From: Heterotrichella gracilis
Taxonomy: Eukaryota > Sar > Xanthophyceae > Tribonematales > Xanthonemataceae
NCBI GenBank assembly: GCA_032358255.1
Contig: JAULBX010025975.1
Coordinates: 1-53,848, forward strand
Direction of reading: 5' to 3'
Length of the DNA: 53,848 bases
Shown here piece by piece: positions 24,827-36,900 of the stretch. A program made the position numbers and the translations under genes. Position 1 is the stretch's first letter; each line of letters starts with the position of its first letter. The notes below the pieces were generated by a model. It saw only the letters and a program-made list of their open reading frames with translations, did no database searches and was not told the DNA's origin.

Positions 24827-26492
24827 ATGGCGACCACGTACGATGCACAGCTCGAGGCCCCATTCGTACAATTCATGACCCAAGACCTGGAGAGACTCGA
24901 TGGTGTTGTTATCAGGCAGGTGTCTCAGTGGGGAGAAGTGATCGCACAGGCTCTGGGCGTGCCGTACGAGGCCAAGAATAAGTACACCGTCGCAGAGCTC
25001 CCAGTGGGCAAGCAGGTGGCGAGGGATAAGACCCCTGGCTCGTACTGGCAACCAACAGGGAGCCAGCTGGAGAGCCTGCCTCCAATATTCCGCGTGGAGG
25101 AGGAGTCGGACTGCTGCGTGCGGTGCCTGCTCGCCTGGGCAGGCTGTCTGAACCTTCGCCCACTTACCCTGCACTTTGCCAACGGGGGTGCAGATCTATT
25201 TACGGTGCACAGGCCGTTCAGAATGGGAGCGTGGATGTGCTGTCCACTGGAGACAACTGTGGTGGATGGTTCCAGGGTGCTGGGCAAGACGAAGGAGGAC
25301 TTCGCGCCCTACTGTTCGAGGCAAGTTGACGGGTGTTGACATGCCCGTTGTACTGCCTGAGGCTGCATCACGACTGTCCAAGGCACTGTTTCTACGCCTG
25401 CAAGATACATAAGGCAGAGACGCCAGTGCACTTCCTTCGCATCACAACCGGCTTTGAGGTCGGGGCTTGTAAGTTAGTCCAGGACTCTGCTCAATTTTGA
25501 ACTTGAAATGGCATGCTCAGGTTACGTATATTCGACCTGTACCCGTCTGGCTTCCTCGTGCAACGGCGCGTACGCGATCCAAGTAGCACTGGGTTTCTAC
25601 TGCCTGCTTGGCCACGGTCGTCATTGGCGCCCACTGCGTGCTTGTGCACGAGTGGGCGCATGTTTTGCATGCATGCATGTGCATATCTCCAGTATGTGCT
25701 GACGCTGGGCTGCCCTCCCCTCCGCAGGTGCCTGGAGTGCTGCTGCCTCTGCCGCTACTACACCTCGGTCCTGGAGCAGGACGCCGACCACCACGCGCTG
25801 CAGCACCGCTTCACCACCCGCACCAGCCTGTGCTGCGAGGGGTGCGGTGGCAGGGTGAACAACTGCTGCGGGGCCACCTGCTGCAACAACGACCTGATCA
25901 TAGACGTGCTGGACCCCAAGGGCAACCTGGTGGCCACCGTGCAGAAGACGTTTGCTTCAGAAGTGGACAACTGCTGCGTGGCATGCTGCCGCTCAGCAGG
26001 GGAGTTCAGGTAGGCAGTGGGAGCAGGGTGTGGGGTGGGGTGTGGGTGTGGGTGTTGATGTTCGGTGTGGAGTGTGGGTGTAGGGTATGGGTGCAAGTGT
26101 GAGTGTGCACACCCAGCTTGCCTGAGCGCGGTCACTCGCTGCACCAGTGCATCCTCACTCAGCAAGGCTGCCAGCAGCAACAAATAACCCCTCCCCAAGC
26201 TCACAGGCGCCACCAGCCTTGCGGGGGCATAGACATGTATGGCGCACACCTCCACCTGCCCCTTGCCATGGCATGAGCGCGACAGTACCAGGGATTAGCA
26301 ATATGTTTCACAGACCCCCTGCAAGCACCACCTTCACCCCTTCTCCCCCACCCATGCAGCAACTACCTGGTCGAGTTCCCCCCCAAGACCTCCGCTGCCC
26401 AGCGCGCCCTGCTGCTGGCAGCGGTGTTCCACATCGACTACAACCTCTTTGAAAAGGAGGGGGGAGACGACAACAACGGCGGGAGCAACTAG
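24827..26492 (+). CDS. Phospholipid scramblase family protein, 302 aa
   Basis: Exons 24827-25320, 25728-26009 and 26360-26492. Intron 1 is a GC-AG intron (AG|GCAAGT), the classical GC donor; intron 2 is GT-AG. Family marks: YEAKNKYTV, FRVEEESDCCVRC (cf. EESDCC in animal scramblases), RPLTLHFANGG, HRPFR, two Cys clusters (CLECCCLCRYY and CCEGCGGRVNNCC), NDLIIDVLDPKGNLVATVQK, FASEVDNCC and the C-terminal hydrophobic stretch ALLLAAVFHIDYNLFEKEGG that corresponds to the terminal membrane segment. The many Cys are candidates for palmitoylation. Expected role: Ca2+-dependent bilayer lipid movement or membrane-associated regulation. The ATG at 24827 is preceded by an in-frame CTG/ATG-free stretch only back to 24788; ACGATGG context favours 24827. 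Family assignment is firm, paralogue identity is not. Confidence 0.82.
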
Positions 26493-27337
26493 GCGCCTGG
26501 TGAAAGGCGATCGGGCGTGAGGGGACTCTGGTGATATTTCTCACTGATGCAAAAAATGCCAACAAATGAATGAATGGTGTGTGGATGTTCCTAGTCAGAT
26601 GCTGAACCTCCACAACTTCCACGGTGCACATTGATGGGTTTATTTGACAGTCACATCCAGGAAGCCAACCTGGAGCAGATTCTCAGGCTGACCATTGCAG
26701 TCTTCGCACCCATTGGCTGATGCTGGTGCCACCGTGGCCTTTTCCCAAGGAATTATTTTCCCAAAGGATTTATTTATTGGTTTTAAAGAGGGGACCTGTT
26801 TCCATTGTCTTTAGAATTATCAGTGCCGCTTGGATAGTATTGCTTCCACAGTGCCACTACTTCCAACTTGGCTGCCTTCAACTTGTACGCAAAACTTACA
26901 ATTGCAAAGTTTTCTTTCCCGCTTCATTTTTTCACCCAAGCCTTGTGACAGCAACAGGTTTTTAAAATAAATTATGCAAAATATTGCTCTAAGACTTTGG
27001 CCAACCAAATGTCGTTTCTTTTCCTCTCTTTCTTTCTCTCCTTACACATTGTCAATTAATGCCACGTGTACTCCTTGTGTACGTGTTGTAATTTGTAATG
27101 GTAACCAAAGTCTGCAGCTTAGCCTAGACCGTCTAGCACACGCGTTCAAACTCTGAGTCAGTAACAAACTGAGACTGGAGGCGCTGTGCATGTGGTGGGT
27201 GTATTCAGTCAAGCAAACGCCCAACACCTTATTCAAACTCGACATTTTGCTATGGAATAACACTGCTAGGCCCTAGAAGTTCAACGTTCACAAGTATTAT
27301 ATATTACAAGTACTGACTCAGTACACAGGTGTCCCCA
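26493..27337. other. Convergent 3' flanks, scramblase (+) and Pol eta (-)
   Basis: No exon seen; notably more A/T-rich than the rest, with poly-T stretches. TTACA at 27304-27308 (TGTAA on the minus strand), about 30 bases beyond the Pol eta stop, and TGTAA at 27086-27090 and 27094-27098 on the plus strand are candidate poly(A) signals. Confidence 0.5.
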
Positions 27338-30300
27338 CTAGGCTGACTTGGCAAACATTGCAGAAATGCGCATCTGCTTGCCATCGCCGCGCCGGCCCCT
27401 CCCTCCCTCTCCTCCCCTCCCACCCTTTGCGCCCTGGGCCACCCCATTGCGCCGCTGTATGTCCCGCAGTATGCGCTGCTGCTCAGCAACATCCACACCG
27501 CCCAGCAGCAACTCCCCCCCACCGGCCCCCTCCCCTGACCCAGAAGCGCCATCCCCACCCCCACCAACCGCCACCCCTTCCCCTCCACCTGCTCCCGGGG
27601 CGGCATGCAGCATATCCCGAGCGGCAGGTTGGCCACCCTCTGCGCCCAGGCGTGCATCACCCTGCGAGCTCAGCCTGGCATCACTTGGGCCTGCCGCATA
27701 GCCCCCGTCATGTCGCGGGTGTGCCATGCCGCCACTCGCCACCGCCCCCTCTGCACCCCCACGTGGCGCATGTGGCGCAGCGGGTGCGGATGTCCCCTCA
27801 CCATGGCCATCCGCCGCCAGTGCACCACACCCACCCTCATGCTGACTGGCGCCGCCACCTGGATCCCGGCTAGGCGCTGCTGTGCTATGCGCCTCTACAC
27901 GCTGCAGATGCCCTCCCCCTTCCGCTGACACCCCTCCGCCATGCGCCACCACATGCTGCAGCCCCTCTGCCCCCTCACCTGATTCTGCCCCTTGCCGACT
28001 ACCCACACCCACACCCACACCAGCTGCCCCACTGCTGGATGCCGCTGCTGCACCCTCCCCCACCCCGCTGCCGCTGCACCCACCACCCGCACCTGTCCCC
28101 ATCTGTACGGCGTTGCCACCGGCTGGTGCTACACGTGTGGGGTGGTGGCTGGTGCCCGAGGGGTTGGAGGGAGGCTGCAGGAAGCGAGCAAGTGTGGGCT
28201 GACTTGGCCCACCCCCGTGCGTTGTACGCGCCAAGCCTCCCTTACCCCCTACACCCACCGCCTCACTCCCCTGGGCACCCGCACCACCACCACCACCCCT
28301 TGCCTCTCCACCCTGCCAAGCCCCGTCACATGCGCCACCAGACCCTCCCTGACCCCTCACGGCACTGCCACTCGCCACCCCGCCAGCCCCGAAAAAGTGG
28401 GTGATTGACCTGGCGCCTGTGACGGGCGGTGGGATGAAGTCTGCTGCCGAGATGGCCAACCGGCAGCAGGGCAGGGCGTCTGTGCAGCGCCCGAGGAGGG
28501 CGGCGGCGGCGGCGGCAATGGCGGGGGCGTCCGGGCCGGTGGGGGGTGCGCCGGGGGGCATGGGGCAGGAGCGGCTGCGGGCGGTGCTGCCCGGTTGGAC
28601 GCAACTGGGGGAGGCAGGGGAGGGTGGTGAGGGGTGTGGGTGTGGTGGGGCGTGGACCGGGCACCAAAGTACATGGCCAGCACCAATTCCGATTCCAACT
28701 CCAATTCCAATTCCAATTCCAATTCCAACTCCAATTCCAACTCCAATCCCAATTCCAATCCCGATTCCAATCCCATGAAGGCTTCTAAACCGAACCTCAG
28801 GTTGACTCACCCCACCCCAGCCTACCCCACAGCCACACCTGTACTACAGCGCCGCAGGATACATTCCTGGCACCGGTGAGGGCCCCCCAGCCCCAACCCA
28901 CCCTTAAGCTCACCTGTAGTTGAGCACCAGGTTGCGCCAGCGCCTGCCATTCTCCCTGTGGTCCCGCTCTATCCTGCCCGCCAGCTCACTCGCCAGCACA
29001 CCCAGCCAGCGGTGCAGGGTGGCGGGGTCCGAGGTGGGCTCAAAGGACTTGGCGGCAAGCATGGACTGGGGCTGCTCTCGCTCCTGAGGGGAGTGGACGA
29101 GGTGAGGGAATGCAACCAAATGTGGTGAATGTTTGCACGGCAAAGGTTTGGATTACATGGATGATCATATCTCTACATGTGTCACCAAGAACTTAACACT
29201 TCAACATAGGATCCAAATATGGTTTTATTGAACGTTGATACAACGTTTTTACTTCATGTCTCATGTTATGGAGATGGTATGCGTGGCTGGCGTAGGGCGT
29301 GCAATGCAACCAACAGGAAGGAGGGCATGCCATGTGCCCGGCATGGACATGGCCAAGGACACCAGCACACTAGCACACTGAAAGACACAGTCCCAGGCCA
29401 ATGCCGCCCAGATCCCAAAACACACTCTACCTGTCTCTTCACCATTTTACCCCACCATTGTACCCCACCATGTTCCCACACCCCCACCTGCACCGGCTCA
29501 TCGCTCACCCCCCGCACCGCCGCCGCAATCCCCTCCGCCCGCGCCCCAAACTTTGCCCTCAGCACGTGTGCGGGCAGCGCAGCCACGTCCCCGGCGGTGG
29601 CGCACCCCAGGGCTGCAAGCTCAGCGCCCAGCTTCCCGCCAAAATTCCTGAGCTTGCCCAAGGGGAGCGTGCGCATGAGGTCGGGGACGGCCCTGGGGAG
29701 GAAAAGAAATGGGGGATGGGGGTGCGAGTACTAAGGGGGAGGGGAGTGCGAGGGGAAATGACAGCGCAGGTTGAGGTGAGATGCGTGAGCGGGGTGAAGT
29801 AGGAGGAAGTGGGAACCAACACCACTATTGCGAGAGGGAGCGGCGCGTTGCGGCAACTGGCCAAGGCGCAGTTGGCAGCTGGTGCTCTGTCAAATCTCCC
29901 ATGGTACAGGCCTCCAGGCAAACCTAATTTTTTTAGCGTTTATATTGAATGCAGTACTATTCCTGATGTGAACAGTAACTACAAATTGCCTCAAGGCAAA
30001 CCAATGGAGGAGGATCCACGCTGTGCCTTCCTGCCAGCCCACACCCCATAACTGGCCAACACCCCCCGTGTCCCTATGCATTTCTCGATGTCCTTGGCCT
30101 CACCTTGGCGTGACCAGGGTCTGCTGGTTTGGCTTGTTCATGCCCGAGGCCACCTTGGCCAGCAGCTTGTTGCAGGCGATGCCAGCGGAGCACGTGAAGC
30201 CTGGGGGTGGCGGTAAGAGGGATTGCGGTGGGATGTGGGGTGAAAGGTGGGGTGAATGAAAAGCAAAGCTTGTATTCGCCAGTGCCTGTTAGGCTCAAGT

Positions 30301-33151
30301 GGATGCGGATGTGGATGGATGCTGCACTGTCAAACATCACAAAGCCAGCCCAGCCCCAGCCCCAGAAAATTTCCCCTCACTTTTAAAAGTACTGTATTAC
30401 GTATTTTACAATTAAAAAGTATCCTTTCTTTACAACAAATTTTGAAAGAAATATTTTTTCCGCAGCCCCACTCACCCAGCTGCTGGTGCACCGCCCCCCG
30501 CAGCCTGCAGGCCACCTCTGCCCCTGCCGCCAGCCGCCTGTCCGTGTCGCTGCCCCCCTGCAGGGGCCCGCCCAGCACCACACTGCCCCATGCAAACACA
30601 CCCAGACCCGCGCTGTTGTCAAACCGAGCAACCTCGCGGTCTGCGGGTGAAAATAGGAGGGAATATGACTGTGGGTGAGGGGGTACTCAGTTTGAGCAGA
30701 GCAGGGGTTGCACAGCAGGCTTGGCTACTATTCCTACTCCACAGCAGGCGTGCCGCATAACTTCTCCAAATTGCTACTGGCTGCGAACATGATCAGCAGT
30801 TGATGTTCGAAGGCCAATAGTACCATCCCCTCTTTTGGGTAATCACGCAGCTTCCCTTGGGCAGCACCATCCTGACAACCTCACTCTACCATGCATGCAT
30901 CCATTCACCCTTTGCGCCCCATTCCCATCTTATACCCATTAACACACCCTTGCCCTCTTTGACCACGCTACCAATGCCCAATGTGCCCGCCCGCCTCCAT
31001 CCCTGTTGCTCACCTGTTCCTCCCTCCTCCTGCCCCCCCCCCTCCCCCCCTGCCCCCAGCCCCCCTGTCACGTCCATGTACACCTCATCGATTGACGCCT
31101 TCTCCAGGGGCACGCCAGGTGCCATGCGGTGCAGCAGGGAAAGGATGCGGGAGGAAGCCTGAAGCGGGGTGGTGATGGGGGTAATGAGAGGGTTGAATGC
31201 ATGGGGACAAGGGCGTAATGGGGTGTCATCAGTCCGGGGAGGGGAGGACGTGGTGCCAAGTGGGGACTGTCCTATGTCTGTGAGTGAGGTGAATCCAAGC
31301 TTTTGATGACCGGTGCTCAGTGCGTGATATTGCCTAGGTATACATTAAGAACAATGGCGCGCATGATCCCCACTCATTACCTGCAATTAGGCCCAGCCCG
31401 CACAATTGAGTATTTTGGAACTCAGAAGCTGGACAGCTTTGTCTTCAAAACTTTCGAATTTTCAACTGGCCATGCAATCCTCCGGCTGAACACCCCATGC
31501 TGCAGACCCATGTGATCCCCCCCTCACATGGCATGGCGCTAGTGGCCCATTTTAGTAGCCATGTGCAAGCCGCAAGACTGTGCAGGGGGCACCACCACCA
31601 CCACCAAGTACGCCCCTCGGCTCACACCCACCTGTCGGTACCGCTCCAGGCACGCCTTTTGGGTGGCGCGTGAAGCAGCGCTCCCCTCACCACCGCCATC
31701 TTCGCCACCTGCACGCACACACCGACAAGAGTCACAGTCATAGTCGATTGAGGGGCAATTGCACATCGCCACGCCAAACCCATATGGGCCTAACATCCAC
31801 AGGCAGGAAGTGGCGACAATCCACAAATTCAACCGCCAAAAGAAGACCCAATTCTGGGACTGCACCCTGCTGCGCGCAAAGGCCAGATTTTGCCTCTGAT
31901 GCTCCAATCCGACCCACATTCCTACATGCATGCTGCAAAAATCCAATTTTCCAGCTGGCTTTTGATAATTGTCATGCATGCACCCTCCCATCCCGCATCA
32001 CCCCTCCTCCCACCCCCGCACCCCCACCTATGGTCTCCACGTGCACCAGCACCAGCTCAGGGCACTTCTCTTTGGCCTCGGAATGCATCCATTCTGACCC
32101 ATATCCCTGATGCTAAATGCCTGTGCGCTGCATCCAACTTTCAACTGGATTGCCATGCTTGCTATACATGCACTCTGGCCATTACCCCACCCCGCAACAT
32201 CCATTTGTGTATGCAACCCCCCCGCCTCCCCGTCCCGCACCCCCACCTATTGTCTCCACGTGCACCAGCACCAGCTCGGGGCACTTCTGCTTGGCCTCCC
32301 TCACGCGCATGTGGCGGGTGATGCCACGGGCGCGAGCGGCATAGTTCACCGCAATCAGGCCCTGCCTGCACAGGGGAAGGGTATGTGTTAGGGTAACGGT
32401 GATGTCCCTCCGTCCATGCGGGGTGCCGGTGTCAGGTGTCGGCACACTGCTGCAGTATGGTGCGGGAAAATTGCAGGGTGTCAAGTCCGCAGGCCGGATT
32501 TCCAATGGGGCTGGTGACCTGTGCCAAGGACATGCATGGCGGAGCGTGGTGCACTGGGTTGGCTGGAACTTCAAGACCCGACCCTTGTGTGCACCGCATG
32601 TATGCGTTGGGCCATGAGTGTACTCGGATTCATGGCCGGGCGCACATGTGTGGTGTGTGTGGTGGAGCGGTGGGGTGGGGTGGGGTGGGTGCGCGGGGGG
32701 TTGAGGTACACGCACCACTGCTGCACCGCGCATGGGGTTGCGGTGGGTATGGACAGGCGCTGCTGCTCGACCTGGCCTGCACAAGGGGGGGGGGAATGAG
32801 GGGGGGGTCACACCACTTGGTCCCTGAAACCAGGAGTAGCAAGAGCACTGCGGTGTGCTTCCTGTACAGGAGGCAACGCCATGGGGCCATCTGGGCGCAT
32901 GCGCAAAACAAGTACACGTGAAACCGGAGCTACCAAAGCAATGATACCATGTACAGCGTCGCTGCAACGACGTGAGGTGTGCATCTTTGTTTCCATATGC
33001 ATGCATTGCATGCAGCTATATACAAACGTGCATGCAAACCCAGCCCCGGCACCGCAGCCTTCTCCATGGTGGTGTACTCACAGTAGAAGCAGTCCAGGTC
33101 GATGTGCAGGATCACCCGGTCGGTGTTGTGGCGCGGCGGGGGTTGTTCCAT
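27338..33151 (-). CDS. POLH: DNA polymerase eta (Y-family translesion polymerase), 791 aa
   Basis: Bypasses UV photoproducts in the nucleus. Exons 33151-33082, 32776-32716, 32365-32247, 31708-31632, 31158-31014, 30640-30476, 30200-30104, 29692-29488, 29083-28914, 28604-27338, all in phase. Palm marks: VILHIDLDCFYCQVEQQR (catalytic Asp18), GLIAVNYAARARGITRHMR, and EKASIDEVYMDVT (Asp133, Glu134), the eta form rather than kappa/iota. Then FTCSAGIACNKLLAKVASGM, NKPNQQTLVTP, the thumb PLGKLRNFGGKLGAEL, and little-finger ERDHRENGRRWRNLVLNY. The last exon encodes about 420 residues of Gly/Ala/Pro-rich, probably disordered tail with PCNA-binding-like motifs ARSITHFF, QPTLARFL (28201-28178) and C-terminal QMRISAMF. 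I see no UBZ zinc finger, which animal Pol eta has. It diverges from the PGM gene. Confidence 0.9.
28684..28775. repeat. ATTCCA hexanucleotide microsatellite in Pol eta intron 9
   Basis: About fifteen units of ATTCCA with ACTCCA and ATCCCG variants, inside the intron 28913-28605 just before the acceptor of the last exon. All frames stay open, so intron retention would add a Gly-Ile or Glu-Leu repeat. Confidence 0.85.
32010..32305. repeat. Duplicated 3' edge of Pol eta exon 3
   Basis: About 65 bases around the exon 3 donor (32237-32303, encoding AKQKCPELVLVHVETI) recur at about 32016-32082 with roughly 92% identity, including the donor ATAG|GTGGGG (CATAG|GTGGG in the copy). Spacing is about 221 bases. 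Confidence 0.85.
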
Positions 33152-33947
33152 GAGGGAGTGGTGGGTGTGGGGCGGGTGGTGGTGGGGCGGACCAGGCAGG
33201 GCAGGGACAGCGGGAATGCTGGAGGGCCGGACTCATATAAGATTCTGCCAGGAGGTTATTCTGGCAAAATTGGTGTCGAAGCGCTATCTTGTCCTGCTGT
33301 AATCGTGCTTTGCACTCTGGCATGCTAGCATGGCTCGCACTGCTTGCCTGCTCAGGACCACCCAGCGCTGCCTTCTGACCCCTCCTAGTACCCTTTGCGC
33401 TCCTTTAAGAATCCCAATTTCTCCCTGTTTCTGGCCGCGCATGCCTTTATAGGGCATATTTGTACCGTGTGCAACCAGCTGTGCCACGGTGGCAGGCACC
33501 TTCCACCCTCGTTTGGACGAGAGTATGCATGCATATATACACCCACACTCCTGGGCATACCGTACACTGCCTTTGTCGCAGGCGATGCCAGTAGGGCTGT
33601 TACATGTATTTTGAGCAGCTGGATACTGTTCATCAGTAGGACCATATTGGTTAAGCCCCACATGCCGTATGTGTGAAAAGGCACAAGTGGCACCAGTACT
33701 CATCCTGGCGCCACAAGACCAGTTTGCAGTTGTTCCAGCAATTCTGATTCGTTATACCCCTGCAAACGGCCCGCCCCTGCTTCTATTCCCAGCTCTGCCC
33801 CACCCCCCCCCCACTGCCAGTGAGGGGCACACACACCCCCGCCCAACACTGTCCACTCCACACGGTGAACCCCAAGCTTGGTCCCAGTAATAAGTCCCAA
33901 GTAGCGTAGCTCTGTAGAAACACCTGCTGGCAGCAGCCGCCCTTGCC
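33152..33947. promoter_or_regulatory. Shared promoter interval, Pol eta (-) / PGM (+)
   Basis: 796 bases between divergent start codons; no exon recognised. Contains a GCATGCAT-type alternating run near 33524-33541 and poly-pyrimidine patches, but no convincing TATA box for either gene. Confidence 0.45.
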
Positions 33948-36900
33948 ATGGCCCCCCGCAAGCGCATCGCCTTTGTGCTCATTGACGGTGTGGGCGACAC
34001 AGCCATACCACACTTTGGGCACCGCACCCCCCTGCAGGCGGCGCACACACCATATCTGGATGCATTGGCAGGTGAGGGAGGGAAGGGAAAGAAACCCATG
34101 CGGGCATGTCAGGGACTGCGCCGGGGGAGGCAGGGTGGCGAAATGCCTGCCAGAGTCCACACGGGCCTTCAGTGGGTTGTGTGGTGGCCTCTTACAATTG
34201 TGCAAAATCTGAAGTTTCATTCGCCTGGCATGTCTTCCATCAGTCATAGCGGCCTGCACACTGCGCTCGCATGGGGTGTGTATATACAAACCCTTGTCTA
34301 GGGTATCTCCAACCCATGCATGCTTTACCGAAATACCATGCTAACACTGTCTACACACAGCCCCGTAATCTTGAAACTTGCTGCCAAAGCGGCACACCAC
34401 CCCTGCCAGTGGCACCACCACGCATCACCATCTCCACCACCAACAACCCTGGCTGCGGGAGAACCGCCACCCACCACCATCACCCCTCCTCCCCCCCACC
34501 ACAGCCGCTGGCCTCAACGGCCTCCTGGACCCTGTAGAGCCTGGACTGGCGTGTGGCAGCGACACTGCGCACCTATCCCTCATGCAGTACGACCCGCGGG
34601 TGTATTACCGGGGCAGGGGGGCGTTTGAGAGCATGGGCGCGGGGCTGGAAATGGCCCCCGGGGACATTGCGTTCAAATCAAATTTCGCCACCCTGGACCC
34701 TGCCACCGGGATTGTGCTGCAGCGGCGGGCTGACAGGCGATTTGAGGAGATGGGGCCGGTGCTGTGTGCGCACCTGGACGGTGAGGAACCCTAGTCAAAC
34801 CCTAGAAGCAGTGCAGGGACATGTGTGTATGAAAGATAATATAAGCAGAGTGCTCAACTGCAGCATGTGTTTTACATCACAGCGTGTGCGATGTGCGCAT
34901 CTGGCTGATGGCCAAATGACCCTGGCACAACCCTGCACCCTGCGCATCCCATACATGTTTTTCCTGCAATTCATGCAATGAAGGCCGGCGCACCACATGT
35001 GAGAGCAGTGATTGGACCCACCTGCCCTTTAGCACACATGCACACCCATGCAGCTCGAGGTAGGGGTATGACCCCCCAATAAATATAGGCTATCAACATC
35101 CCACTACACAACCGCACTCCTTTTGCACTCAATTCCAGCCCAAGCCCCCTCTTTACTGTACTACTCTAGCCTAGCACCACCACCCTCCCTTCCTTTCAGC
35201 CCCCCAGCCTCCTCTCACCCCATGCCCCCAGGTACTCCCTTGCCCTCCTTCCCCCAGCACCGCGTGTGTGTGCGCTATGCCACAGAGCACCGCTGCGGCG
35301 TGGTGGTGACGGGCCCTGGCCTCAGCGACTGCGTGACAGGCACTGACCCGCTCAAAGACAACCTGCCGTTGCAGGTAGGTGGTGGTGGTGGTGGTGGAGG
35401 AGGGAGGTATCTCATATATAAAGACACCTCCTTTACATTGAGTAGGGACATATCACCATTGCATCGTGTCATCTTCTTTACCCAACTAAATCACCACGGA
35501 CATTAGTTGCCAGGTCACGTTATTACAGATCATCTGTGCCATCAGTTGAGTACATTTTGATTATTTCAACACCCCTCCCCCCACCCGCTAGGTGTCCCGC
35601 CCCACCGACGCCTCCCCCGAGGCCGCCCACACCGCTGCGGTTGTGAATGAGGTGTCAGCAGTATTGCGGGAGCGCCTGGAGGGTCACCCATGCAACGAGC
35701 AGCGGCGTGCTCAGGGCAAGCCACCTGCAAACGTGGTGCTGCTCAGGGGGTGTGGGTCAAGGTGCGGGTCGGGATGGGGTGTGGGTGGGTGGGATGCGGG
35801 GAGTAAATATTGCTGGCCATGGTAGTTGTGTTGATGTGGCTTTTGTGCCTGGCAACCATGTGCATCGATGCATTGAAGCCAAGGGGCAGACCAACATGGT
35901 GTGAACATGTGTGGGGCATATGGTTTCAGGGGGACCAGGCAGCCACCCCCTCACAATCTGTTGCCCGATGGTCACAATATAGGGGGGTCAGAATCAGCCA
36001 GGCAGATTCAACATAAAATTGCCCCCTCACGCCCTGCATCTCCCCTGCCCTCCCCTCAGGCTTGCCGTGCCCCCCTTCCCCACCCGCCACGGCCTGCGTG
36101 CCTGCATGGTTGCCCCCACCAAGATCATTGCGGGACTGGGGATGGCGCTGGGGATGGAGCTGCTGGAGGTGGGTGCGGGCGGTGGAGGTGGAGGTGGAGG
36201 TGGAGGTGGAGGTGGAGGTGGAGATGGAGGTGGAGGGAAAGGCGCTCGGTGCCAGTAGTGGGTTGTTTGCGCATGGGAGGTGAACAATGGGCAGGAGTGC
36301 CCTTTCATTTTGCTCACTCCTCCAAATCCTCCGGAATCAAGAAGCCTGTTCCAGGACAGGCCTATAGGTAATGCGTATGTTTCATTCTTTTATCAGTTGT
36401 TTTCATATATTATTATGCTATACATAGATAAAATAAGTTTAATTATTTATATGTTGCTTATACCCCGCCCCTTCCTCCTGCCCTACCCAGGTTCCCGGTG
36501 CCACCGGCGACTACCGCACCCTGTTCCACGCAAAGGCAGCAGCAATCGCGGATGCGCTGGCAGGGGGGGAGTACGAGTTTGGCTTCCTGCACGTCAAGGC
36601 AGTGGATGACACGGGGCACGACAGGGCGCCGCTGGCCAAGGTGGGGCGGGCATGTGCACTTGGAAGTGGGCTTGGGGATGGGTGGTGTTGGTGCAGACAT
36701 TTCCCAGACCCTATCTGAGTATGTGGGAGCAATCCTGACATGAATCGCATGCCATCCAGTATGTGCAGTTTGCAAAGCTGCACTGAACCTGCTGCTCTCG
36801 GCATGAACTCAACAATCTACACTGTACATCGTCCCCCTCTTCCCCTATAGGTTGGCTACCTCGAGTGCCTGGACACCATGGTGGGGCAGCTGGTGGCGCG

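Noticed and set aside
25368..25475. Protein-like stretch in scramblase intron 1 (HDCPRHCFYACKIHKAETPV, then a GTAAGT donor)
   Set aside because: If spliced in after the upstream exon it would leave a phase-1 end, but the next exon needs phase 2. It also lacks a good acceptor.
27338..28810. 490-codon continuous minus-strand frame as a separate gene
   Set aside because: Its first part is the ATTCCA intron array translated as Gly-Ile repeats; from 28604 on it is the last exon of Pol eta, in phase with exon 9.
31709..32246. Alternative exon from the copied Pol eta exon 3 edge
   Set aside because: The copy starts without an acceptor in phase and the main model closes without it; listed as a repeat instead.
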